From the NCBI GenBank assembly GCA_022009815.1, contig CP091725.1, positions 62,001 through 126,000 of the forward strand: DNA of 64,000 nucleotides, written 5' to 3'. The stretch comes from Bacteroidales bacterium. GTDB lineage: Bacteria > Bacteroidota > Bacteroidia > Bacteroidales > Muribaculaceae. Shown here in pieces: positions 30,624 through 38,839 of this stretch. The translations under genes were made by a program, and so were the position numbers. How positions within the stretch are numbered: the stretch's first letter is position 1; the number at the start of each line of letters is the position of its first letter. The notes under the pieces are model-generated. The model was not told where the DNA came from and did no database searches. It saw nothing but the letters and a program-made list of their open reading frames with translations.

Positions 30624-31832
30624 ATGAAGGGATTTATGTTAATATTTTGCTCCCTGCTTATAGCATTCGGAGCAACAGCACAAAGTAAGTTAGGTTCGCA
30701 AACTCCTAAGAAATCTATATTCATTACATCAATACTTTTGGTATTGATGACCCTAGTTTCATGTTCTGTCGGATATAAAAACGATGGTAAGGAGGTAACA
30801 TGGCATACGTGGAATGAAGGAAGCGGTCATACTTCAAGTCATGTTGATGCAGACCCAAAGACTTTTGAAATACTGAATGATGATTATGGTCGAGACAAGA
30901 AACACGCATTCTACGAGGGCGATATTATCAAAGGTGCCGATGGCGGCTCGTTCCGTGTGCTTACCAAATCGTATGCAGCAGACAATACGCATGTATATGT
31001 TTCCGGTGAATTGATAGAAAAGGCGGATCCTGCAACATTCAAAGTGCATTCCTACTATTTTGCAGAAGATGCCAACGATTTTTATTGGGATGGGAAAGCA
31101 TTGAACGTAAGAGATAAATCGACATTCAAAATCTTAGGCAGTTCAGATTCTTGGGAAACTCATTGGGCAAAAGACAAATACAATGGATACTACCTTGCAG
31201 GAGGTGTGATTACAGATATCGATTACGAGACTTTCCACCCGATTGAAGCAAAGATTCCGGACCAATCAGGAGACTATGCCGCTGACAAGCACAAAGTGTT
31301 TTTCAGGGACAAGGAGGTTCCCGGTGCTGACCCTGCGACGTTCAAGGAAGTGGACTTCTATATAGGACAAGACAAGCACAGGGCTTACAATAAAGGGATT
31401 CCAACCCAAATAAAAGATTATTCCAAACTCACCGAAGTAGGCCGTTTGATGTATTCCGACGGAACGAATATCTACGATTCCCATTTTAATATCCTTCCTA
31501 AAGCCGATGTCGCGACTTTCGAGCATATTTCCGACAACTGGTACAAGGATAAATCGCATGTCTGGTGGAGTTCCAAATTAGTTGCCGGGGCAAATCCCAA
31601 AACTTTCCAGCCTGTTCCCGCGGGAGGTTTCGGGGGAGATTTCAACTATGGGAAAGATGACAAACATGTGTTTTGGAACGACTCCATCATTCAAGGTGCT
31701 GACCCCGGAAGTTTTGAGAAGATGACATTCCCGGACGGCGACAGTTGGACGGTGTTCGACCGCAACCGAATATATGAAGGCAAGGATTCTCCCAAACTGC
31801 GTGAATATCTGAAAAAGAAATATGGAAAATGA
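30624..31832 (+). CDS. DKNYY-repeat protein with two consecutive signal-like segments
   Basis: 402 residues. The first ~20 residues (MKGFMLIFCSLLIAFGATAQ) look like a type I signal peptide. A second hydrophobic stretch with a lipobox (LVLMTLVSCS) follows near residues 32-49. The rest is a series of DKNYY-type repeats such as YAADNTHVYVSGELIEKADPATFKV and YAADKHKVFFRDKEVPGADPATF. DKNYY proteins are often predicted immunity-type or surface proteins, function unproven. The doubled N-terminus suggests fusion of a fragment to a lipoprotein gene. Its stop overlaps the next start (ATGA). Confidence 0.72.
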   Translation: MKGFMLIFCSLLIAFGATAQSKLGSQTPKKSIFITSILLVLMTLVSCSVGYKNDGKEVTWHTWNEGSGHTSSHVDADPKTFEILNDDYGRDKKHAFYEGDIIKGADGGSFRVLTKSYAADNTHVYVSGELIEKADPATFKVHSYYFAEDANDFYWDGKALNVRDKSTFKILGSSDSWETHWAKDKYNGYYLAGGVITDIDYETFHPIEAKIPDQSGDYAADKHKVFFRDKEVPGADPATFKEVDFYIGQDKHRAYNKGIPTQIKDYSKLTEVGRLMYSDGTNIYDSHFNILPKADVATFEHISDNWYKDKSHVWWSSKLVAGANPKTFQPVPAGGFGGDFNYGKDDKHVFWNDSIIQGADPGSFEKMTFPDGDSWTVFDRNRIYEGKDSPKLREYLKKKYGK

Positions 31833-32392
31833 GTATGGAAATCATGCTGCGCTATATAGTCGGAATCGCTATTGCTTATGGCATAGGCAAATGGATATAT
31901 CAGTCGATACGTTCACGGTCGATTGACTATTTTTTATTGGCGATTATTGCGCTTATGGGTGCAGTTTTATGGCTTTCAAGAGGGTTTCTTATCTCCAACC
32001 GTGTATATGATTTCTTGATGATTGTCGTATGGCTTGTTGCTGTCGGTTGTTTTATCATTTCCCGAAAATCCCAATATGGCAAGTATTTGAAATTTGCTAC
32101 TGTTGGCGGTCTTTCTACTTTTCTTGTGCTTTTTGTCTATTGGAATGTAAAAGCGGAGTCTATCAAACCGACAACATTGACAACTCAGCTGAGGGGATAT
32201 TCAACAAGTAGAATAGTTGAGGTATGTTTCCGTTATAACGAAACTCCATTTAGGAGAAGTTACAATCTCAACCAATACCCAAATGTAAAGCTACTCCCTG
32301 AACAGTACGATGTAAGGCTGACAATCAAACCTATCTCGGCCAATATTGCCAAACTTGAATCAATAACGCTAATTCCAAAAAACAGAAAATGA
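31829..32392 (+). CDS. Membrane protein of unknown function, 187 residues
   Basis: About four hydrophobic helices in the first ~105 residues (GIAIAYGIGKWIY, YFLLAIIALMGAVLWL, FLMIVVWLVAVGCFII, GLSTFLVLFVYW) precede a soluble ~80-residue tail containing LRGYSTSRIVEVCFRYNETPF. Translationally coupled to the DKNYY gene. The pairing of a surface protein with a coupled membrane protein is compatible with an immunity or self-protection pair, which is only a guess. Confidence 0.65.
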   Translation: MSMEIMLRYIVGIAIAYGIGKWIYQSIRSRSIDYFLLAIIALMGAVLWLSRGFLISNRVYDFLMIVVWLVAVGCFIISRKSQYGKYLKFATVGGLSTFLVLFVYWNVKAESIKPTTLTTQLRGYSTSRIVEVCFRYNETPFRRSYNLNQYPNVKLLPEQYDVRLTIKPISANIAKLESITLIPKNRK

Positions 32393-32573
32393 AGCAGTGG
32401 TAGAAAATTCGGGGGTTACATCTTTTAAACAAGCGTTTCTGATATAGCGTTAAGCCAATCAGATTATTTCTATTTTGTGTTCTGTCGCATATATAGAGAG
32501 ATGCGACTGAACACATAATAGAATCACTTGAGCTAAAACCAATTGAATATGATAATGTATTAAACTTCGCATT

Positions 32574-33149
32574 ATGAAAAAAAAAATTATTATAGCAACT
32601 CTTATAATTTGCGTTGTGTTTTGTATGTTGTTATCAAGCAAAGAATACCGAAATTACAAGATAACGAACATTACACTTTCTGAGATTGTTATCAAAGATT
32701 CTCTTTTGAATTTGAGAAAGGGAAATAGATATTTCCTATTAGAATTCATGGTAGACTATTGCAATAGTTCTTTAACTTTTATGGGAGGAGGTATAGAACC
32801 TGGTTTGAATGGTACAATTGAGTCAATTAAATCTATAAAAATAATAGATTCCAATGGCAATGATATATCCTCGTTGTTTCATAATCTTACAATTGAGGAC
32901 AATGATTTATGGCTCGACGATTACTTAGTTTTTTCTAAAAATTATAATATTGATTCTTTGGTAAATAGCATAAATCATCGAGATAGAAATGAAATTGGAC
33001 AAAGAATTACTATTCCACGCTTATTCGTGATTGATTCTACTTCTGTAATCCCAGACTCTATTATTCTAAATTTTGGAACACATTCTATCATTAGTAATGT
33101 CAAATATAAAAAAAGTAAGCCTTTTGTTTTAAGTACAAGTGATAGATAG
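32574..33149 (+). CDS. Membrane-anchored extracytoplasmic protein, 191 residues
   Basis: One N-terminal hydrophobic segment (IIIATLIICVVFCMLLSS) may be a lipoprotein signal or an anchor; a Cys is present at about residue 17 but the lipobox is poor. The remainder is a soluble domain with strands around NITLSEIVIKDSLLNLRKG and IKSIKIIDSNGNDISSLF. Not recognised. Very AT-rich codon use. Confidence 0.6.
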   Translation: MKKKIIIATLIICVVFCMLLSSKEYRNYKITNITLSEIVIKDSLLNLRKGNRYFLLEFMVDYCNSSLTFMGGGIEPGLNGTIESIKSIKIIDSNGNDISSLFHNLTIEDNDLWLDDYLVFSKNYNIDSLVNSINHRDRNEIGQRITIPRLFVIDSTSVIPDSIILNFGTHSIISNVKYKKSKPFVLSTSDR

Positions 33150-33499
33150 AAATATAAAACTACGTCACAATATTCAAATAATGAGATTTATTCTTGTTAG
33201 AGTTGTTCATACCAATGGTAAGAGGAATAAATATTGTTGATGCACGGACAAGTCTACAGTATTTTTGGTTCTTCCGTTAAATGCATAGACGCTTGTCGTG
33301 TAAAGCGTATAGCTTTAACGTGAAGAACCTTTTTATACCTACCACACCGAATTAGAAATACCCTAAAGTTGATTATTCCATAAAAGTTGTTATAAATGCT
33401 GCGAAAATTCTTGATTGTGACATTTCAACCGTAACTTTGCCTATTCAAACAAATCAAATCATATCAAAATGTAGTAGAATCATTAAAATTAGCAACAAA
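33150..33499 (+). other. Non-coding stretch in the island with one promoter-like site
   Basis: I see no convincing gene. A short hairpin AAAGC-GTATA-GCTTT lies at about 33302-33316, and a -7-like TAACTTTG at 33432-33439 with TTG 18 bp before it points toward the fragment at 33500. Confidence 0.4.
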
Positions 33500-33730
33500 A
33501 TGGAACGCAAGAAACAGACCGGGCATGTCTGCCGATGGATGGCTTTTGGCATAACGATTGTCACCATCATCGTAGGATGTACCATAGTAATCGGCCTATT
33601 TGAATGGCGCGACAGAAGCAGGATGGAGAGCAGAAACGCAGAGACGCACCTTTGGCGGAAAAGCATATATGATTTGAATATGCGTGTCGCCAAATAGTTC
33701 CTGCTTGGTGAGACAATGGAAAAACATTGA
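33500..33730 (+). pseudogene. Remnant of a membrane sensor (N-terminal fragment)
   Basis: 65 residues with one signal-anchor helix (MAFGITIVTIIVGCTIVIG) and HLWRKSIYDLNMRVAK, interrupted by TAG at 33695-33697, then FLLGETMEKH before another stop. LWR-x2-YDLN and LLGET resemble the first periplasmic helix of Bacteroidales hybrid sensor kinases. I read this as the decayed start of such a gene, with moderate doubt; an alternative is a small unrelated membrane protein. It has a promoter-like site at 33432-33439. Confidence 0.4.
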
Positions 33731-33906
33731 TAGACATATTATTGTGCGTTTTTTGATTAATACAGTAATTCCATACAAGAATTTCAAATGTCTATCGTTC
33801 TTTAGATAAAACATAAAATAAAGACGTATGAAAGTATCAACAAAACAAGGCTATAAACCGCCTTAAAATTCGTCAGGGCTTATCAGAGTATATTTCCCTT
33901 GTATCT

Positions 33907-34161
33907 TTGAAAGATTTTCTGAATAGCAACTCATCAAAAAACGGCAACATTGTAAATAAGACAAAGGAGTTTAAATCAGTTTATAAAAACCTTTCTAATA
34001 TAGATGTCTTAAAAAGTACTGGAAGTAGTGGAAGTAGCTCTGGATGCGTTGGGTCAAGTGCAAACAGTTCTAGTACACGTTCTTCTTCTAGTGGGAATGG
34101 TTCTGGTTCTTTTGAAAGTGGAAGCAATAGCAGTAGTAGTAGTCAGGATTTTAATAGATGA
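33907..34161 (+). CDS. Serine/glycine-rich small protein of unknown function
   Basis: About 84 residues if started at the TTG at 33907; the frame is open back to 33832 (KAINRLKIRQGLSEYISL...), so the true start may be upstream. Residues ~1-37 are charged and helical. The second half is almost only Ser, Gly and Asn with a single Cys (GSSSGCVGSSANSSS). No family recognised. A TATCTTTG at 33902-33909 overlaps the proposed start, which argues either for an upstream start or for no gene at all. It precedes three small membrane-type genes by 7 bp or more. Confidence 0.4.
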   Translation: MKDFLNSNSSKNGNIVNKTKEFKSVYKNLSNIDVLKSTGSSGSSSGCVGSSANSSSTRSSSSGNGSGSFESGSNSSSSSQDFNR

Positions 34162-34167
34162 TTGTTT

Positions 34168-34407
34168 ATGAAGAAACTGTTAATAATTTACTTGATTATA
34201 TCATTTCTAATGGTTTTTTTGTTTATGCTATCTTTTGTGGTAAATGCGTATGTTAGTATAAAATACGAGGTAGAAACTATAGATAATGATGCTATCATAA
34301 ATATGGTTTACCAGATATTCGATACTGGTGTTACTGTAAATTTTATTTGGTTTGCCATAAATACGATAATAATTTGGGGCTTGTATATAAAGCTTCGTCG
34401 TAAGTGA
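34168..34407 (+). CDS. Small membrane protein, 79 residues
   Basis: Two hydrophobic helices: one at about residues 4-31 (LLIIYLIISFLMVFLFMLS) and one at about 55-74 (VNFIWFAINTIIIWGLYI), with a short loop KYEVETIDNDAI and a basic end KLRRK. I take ATG 34168 and not the TTG two codons upstream. Not recognised. Confidence 0.5.
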   Translation: MKKLLIIYLIISFLMVFLFMLSFVVNAYVSIKYEVETIDNDAIINMVYQIFDTGVTVNFIWFAINTIIIWGLYIKLRRK

Positions 34408-34440
34408 AAAAAATAATATGATTATGCAAAAGATTGCATA

Positions 34441-34581
34441 ATGTTAAGTATTGAACTTGGAACAGAAATCCTAAAGCAAGGAACTAATTTAAAATTATCT
34501 GGAGCCGAAAGGATTACAGATAAGATAATTGAAAAGAAACAAGAAGAAGCCAAAAACGATAGTACTATTTGCAAAAAGTAA
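34441..34581 (+). CDS. Small ORF of 46 residues
   Basis: MLSIELGTEILKQGTNLKL begins it, followed by SGAERITDKIIEKKQEEAKN and a CKK end: amphipathic and charged, no hydrophobic helix. It lies tightly between two small membrane ORFs (34 bp after one, 4 bp before the next), which supports a shared transcript. No family recognised; could be a chance ORF. Confidence 0.35.
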   Translation: MLSIELGTEILKQGTNLKLSGAERITDKIIEKKQEEAKNDSTICKK

Positions 34582-34585
34582 TAAT

Positions 34586-34925
34586 ATGAACTATATTTGT
34601 GTTTGGGGAATATTAGCGTCTATAACAGGAATTGCAATAATGTTTTCAGTTATTAAGCACAAAAAGTCGGTAAGTGCCATAAAAAATGGCACTTACTTGA
34701 TTTTTTCAATTTTGATGATATGCTTAGGAATAACAACAATCTTTTTTTAAAAAAAGATATGATAGTATTTGTGCAATATCCTTTGGTATTACATTCCTAA
34801 ATATCACATACAAAGACAGGCGTAATTTCCCACCGAGTTTTACAATAAGCTATATTGATTATCTTAAAGGATATTTTGTTGGTTTTGGGTCTATAATGTA
34901 TGGTTTGTTTAGAATTTTTGAATAA
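34586..34925 (+). CDS. Small membrane protein, possibly frameshifted near 34742-34757
   Basis: The frame from ATG 34586 to the stop at 34750 gives 54 residues with two hydrophobic helices. After the T7/A-run at 34742-34755 a second frame continues KKRYDSICAISFGITF ... FGSIMYGLFRIFE to 34925. With the homopolymer adjusted by one or two bases the two join into one protein of ~113 residues with three or four helices. The joined version is my preference because the same kind of break occurs all over this sequence. Confidence 0.4.
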
Positions 34926-34936
34926 ATAATCAAGTA

Positions 34937-35255
34937 ATAACCACGGACAACGGCTGCGAATTCGCCGCACACCTTGAGATCACACGCATGCTAAGCCGCG
35001 GAGGGCGCGAAAGAGGTAAGGTATACTTCGCAGACTCATACTGCTCTTGGCAGAAGGGTGCTATCGAGAACGCGAACAAACTCATCCGAAAGTATATCCC
35101 CAAAAAGGCTAACTTTGACGACTTCTCAGACAGCAAAATCATGAAGATTCAAAAGAAAATCAACCGCAGACCGAGAGAGAAAATAAACTTCGACTCCCCG
35201 AAAGATAGATTCTTTAAACACTTTTACTAATTTTGCACTTGCTGTTGGACTCTAC
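34937..35255 (+). mobile_element. 3' fragment of the IS30-type element
   Basis: 319 bp that align without gaps to 29391-29709, with only a handful of substitutions. It starts at ATAACCACGG inside the transposase and ends with the same TTGGACTCTAC terminal repeat. It encodes only the C-terminal part with TDNGCEF and the catalytic Glu region. Confidence 0.88.
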
Positions 35256-35271
35256 ATGCCCCCTCCACCGT
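35255..35271 (+). repeat. Right copy of the 17-bp direct repeat
   Basis: CATGCCCCCTCCACCGT. Six bases further on TCCAAAT also recurs at the same spacing as on the left (28781-28787), so the homology extends beyond 17 bp. Confidence 0.85.
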
Positions 35272-35307
35272 CGATTTTCCAAATGATTTTCTTTTCTTTT
35301 CGCACCG

Positions 35308-35400
35308 CTTGCACTATCTTTGCATAAGATAGGCGGCGTCTCGGCCTAAAGATCAAACAGCGTTTGTCTTTCCGCTCTCGACTTGCACTATCTTTGCATA
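35308..35400 (+). promoter_or_regulatory. Tandem promoters before the dxs operon
   Basis: CTTGCACTATCTTTGCATA occurs twice, at 35308-35326 and 35382-35400, each containing TATCTTTG (35315-35322 and 35389-35396). The -33 parts are weak (TTTTC). Two start sites about 74 bp apart are likely. Confidence 0.65.
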
Positions 35401-35424
35401 CATACAATAAAAGGAAAAGAAACA

Positions 35425-35604
35425 ATGAGCAAATATAACATTTTCAGATTTGCATGCGTAGTGCTGCTGTGGCTTGCACTGTGCTACATATTAATCACCA
35501 GGAGTCAGGTTGTCGACTTCCGTGTTGTCTTCGCCATCATTGCCTCCGGCATAGTTATATTCGTTCCTATTTATAAGAAATACAAACGTGGAAAAGAAAA
35601 CTGA
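35425..35604 (+). CDS. Small membrane protein, 59 residues
   Basis: Two helices (FACVVLLWLALCYILIT and VVFAIIASGIVIFVPIY) and a basic tail KKYKRGKEN. Start at ATG 35425, 25 bp after the second promoter. It overlaps the dxs GTG start by 17 bp, so the two are coupled. No named family recognised. Confidence 0.65.
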   Translation: MSKYNIFRFACVVLLWLALCYILITRSQVVDFRVVFAIIASGIVIFVPIYKKYKRGKEN

Positions 35605-37500
35605 TACATATCCGCTGCTGTCGAAAATAAATTCGCCTGCAGACCTGCGCAGACTGCCGGTGACAGAGTTGCCAGCCGTATGCCGGGAGTTGCGGTCGTT
35701 TCTAATCGACTCGCTGTCGGACAACCCAGGACACTTTGCATCGAGCATGGGCGCTGTGGAAATCACCGTTGCACTCCACTACGTGTTCGACACCCCTTAC
35801 GACCGCGTCGTGTGGGACGTTGGACACCAAGCCTACAGCCATAAGATTCTTACCGGCCGCCGCGATGCGTTTGCCACAAACCGCAAAATGGGAGGTCTGA
35901 GCGGATTTCCGAATCCTGAGGAGAGTGAATACGACAGCTTCATTGCCGGCCACGCCTCCAATTCAATATCCGCGGCTCTCGGCATGGCGATAGCGTCGCG
36001 CATCAAGGGCGAGCCTCGCCGCAATGTAATTGCCGTGATTGGCGACGCCTCAATAGCCGGAGGCTTGGCGTTTGAGGGACTCAACAACGCAGCCGCATCC
36101 AAGAGCAACCTGCTCATCGTGCTGAACGACAACGATATGGCAATCGCCAACAACGTCGGGTCGCTCAACAAATACCTGGTGAACATCACCACATCGAAAA
36201 GCTACAACACGCTGCGCTACAAGGTGTATCGATTCTTCCGCAAGTTCCACCTTATAACTGAGAGTCACCGCGGAATAATACTTAGGTTCAACAACAGTCT
36301 GAAATCACTGATTTCACGACAACAAAACATATTCGAGGGGTTGAACATACGCTATTTCGGGCCATACGACGGACACGATGTCGTCCGCCTGGTGCGTGTG
36401 TTTTCCGACCTCAAGGCTATGGACGGCCCGATACTGCTCCATCTGCGCACAGTGAAGGGCAAAGGCTACGCCCCCGCCGAAGAGAATCCATGCTTATGGC
36501 ATGCTCCCGGCAAATTCAACAAAGAGACCGGCGACTTGATAAAGTCGGCCGACGACGGACGTCTGAAATACCAGGACGTGTTTGGAAAGACGCTGGTGGA
36601 ACTGGCTGAGAAAAACCAAGCCATTGTGGGCATAACAGCCGCCATGCCGACCGGCTGCTCGATGACGTTCATGCAGGAACGGTTCCCCAAACGCACGTTC
36701 GACGTGGGCATCTCCGAGGGGCATGCCGTTACATTCTCCGGCGGACTGGCCAAAGACGGCTCCCGCCCGTTCTGCTGCATCTACTCAACCTTCCTGCAGC
36801 GGGGCTTTGACGAGATTATCCACGACGTGGCAATCCAAAACCTCCCTGTCACTTTCTGCATCGACCGTGCCGGCATCGTCGGCGAGGACGGCGTTACCCA
36901 TCACGGACAATTCGACCTCGCATACCTGCGCGAGATTCCCAATATGACAATCGCCTCGCCTCTCGACGAGCATGCGTTGCGCAACCTGATGTTCACCGCC
37001 CAAAACGGCGACCACGGCCCATTTGCCATCCGCTATCCGCGCGGCAAATGCGAGCATACCGACTGGCAAGCGAGATGCAGGAAATCAGCATCGGCAAGGG
37101 AAGAATGCTTAAAAACGGCAACGACATCGCCGTGCTGTCGCTCGGCCCCATCGGCAACGATGCGGCAAAAGCCATCGACGCCGCCGAGAAAGACGGCATA
37201 AGCGCAGCCCACTACGACATGGTGTTTCTGAAGCCTCTCGACGAAGAGTTGGTAAAAGATGTGGCAACGAAGTTCAAGCACATCATCACCGTTGAAGACG
37301 GCTGCATCACCGGAGGTCTCGGCACTGCAGTGATGGAATGCGTCAACAAAAACGGACTGCAGTCCATCGTGCATCGTGTCGGCATCCCCGACAGGTTTGT
37401 GAAGCAAGGCACCGTGGCGCAGCTCTACAAACAATGCGGAATGGACAGTGAGAGCATTAAAGAATTAATCATAAGCTTAGCAGGAGACAGCAAAAAATGA
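35588..37500 (+). CDS. dxs: 1-deoxy-D-xylulose-5-phosphate synthase (one frameshift)
   Basis: Thiamine-diphosphate enzyme joining pyruvate and glyceraldehyde-3-phosphate for isoprenoid and cofactor synthesis. 637 residues after repair. HFASSMGAVEITVALHYV, VWDVGHQAYSHKILTGR near residue 80, GDASIAGG (TPP motif start) near 152, and the second-half FCIDRAGIVGEDG and IRYPRGK. GTG start at 35588. The frame breaks at about 37068-37074; one base joins TDWQ to EMQEISIGKGRML. The stop overlaps the trkA start. Confidence 0.92.
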
Positions 37501-38833
37501 AAATAGTCATTGCAGGCGCAGGCGAAGTTGGCACACACCTGGCGAAACTGCTTTCAAAAGAAGGCCTCGACATAATTCTGATTGACAACGATGAGAACAA
37601 ACTGCACGCCATCGATGCCAACTACAATCTTATGACAATGACCGGAAGCCCTACCGCTTTCAAAGTGCTGAAAAATGCCAAAGTAGACAAATGCGACCTG
37701 TTTATCGCCGTAACGCCATTCGAAACGCGCAACATCGTGTCGTGCTCGTTTGCCAAGAAACTCGGAGCACGGAAAACGGTGGCACGCATCGACAACTATG
37801 AGTTTCTGAAACCCGAGTATCAGCAATATTTTGCCGAGATGGGCGTTGACGACCTGATTTATCCGGAAAATTTCGCTTCCCTTGAAATCAGAACCGCGCT
37901 ACAGCACTCCTGGGCGCGCAACTGGTTTGAGCTTTACAATGGCGAGCTGATACTGACCGGCATAAAACTGCGCGAGAACTGCCAAATCGTAGGAATGAAG
38001 CTCAAAGACCTGGCAATGGAGGGACATCCGTTTCACATCTGCGCAATCAGACGCCAGCACGAAACCATCATTCCGCGAGGCGACGACCATTTGGAACTCA
38101 ACGACATAGCCTACTTCATCTATCAGCCCGACAGCATGAAATACATCATGCAGATATGCGGCAAGCAGGAGAAATCAATAAAGAAATTCTAATCATGGGA
38201 GGAAGCCGCATTGGTGTGCAACTTGCCAACATGCTCGACGACTCCTATAAGATAAAATTCATTGAAAACGACCGCGAGAAATGCTACAAACTCGTTGAGC
38301 GGATTCCCGCCTACTGCTCGGTGGCAAACGGCGACGCGCGCGACATAGACCTGCTGCGCGAAGAAGGAATAGCCGACTACGACGCCTTCATCGCACTCAC
38401 CGACAGCTCGGAGACAAACATCCTTGCCTGCCTGACGGCAAAAGAGTTCGGTGTCTGGAAATCGATAGCCGAGGTTGAAAACATCCAGTTTATCGCCGAA
38501 GCAGAGAACTTGAACATCGGCACCGTAATCAACAAGAAACTGCTTGCCTCGAGCAAAATTTTCCAAATTCTGCTCGATTTCGACTCGTCAAACGCCAAAT
38601 GCCTGGCACTTGCCGACGCCGAAGTGGCTGAAATCACGGCAAGCGAGAAGTCGAAAATAACCAAAGCGCCAGTAAAGGACCTGAAACTGTCGCACGACAT
38701 GACCATCGGCGGACTGACACGCAACGGACGCGGAATGCTCGTAAACGGCCAGACTCAGATTCAGCCGGGCGACCACGTGTTGGTGTTCTGCCTGTCGGGC
38801 GCCATCCACAAAATCGAAAAGATGTTTCATTGA
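37497..38833 (+). CDS. trkA: Trk potassium uptake regulator TrkA (one frameshift)
   Basis: Cytoplasmic NAD-binding gating subunit of the Trk K+ channel. About 445 residues with two RCK halves: GAGEVGTHLAKLL at residue 6 and GGSRIGVQLANML near 232, each followed by a TrkA-C domain. The frame breaks at AAA 38180-38182; one A gives QEKSIKEILIMGGSRIG. ATGA overlap with dxs and 6 bp before trkH place it in the operon. Confidence 0.93.
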
Positions 38834-38839
38834 CAACAG

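Larger units (their letters stand above)
28775..35255. mobile_element. IS30-bounded AT-rich island (composite element-like)
   Basis: A nearly complete IS30-type element lies at the left edge (28775-29709) and the last 319 bp of the same element at the right edge (34937-35255), same orientation. A perfect 17-bp direct repeat lies outside both edges. The ~5.2 kb between them is markedly AT-rich, uses different codons from the host genes and carries small lipoprotein, membrane and unknown genes plus gene fragments. The first cargo gene is cut at the IS end. No integrase, relaxase or origin was seen. I infer horizontal acquisition and IS-mediated rearrangement; whether the unit can still move is doubtful, because both transposase copies are broken. 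Confidence 0.72.

Noticed and set aside
28758..35271. Simple target-site duplication made by IS30 transposition
   Set aside because: The family normally duplicates 2-3 bp, not 17, and the flanking homology extends past the repeat. I report the repeat but do not call it a target-site duplication.
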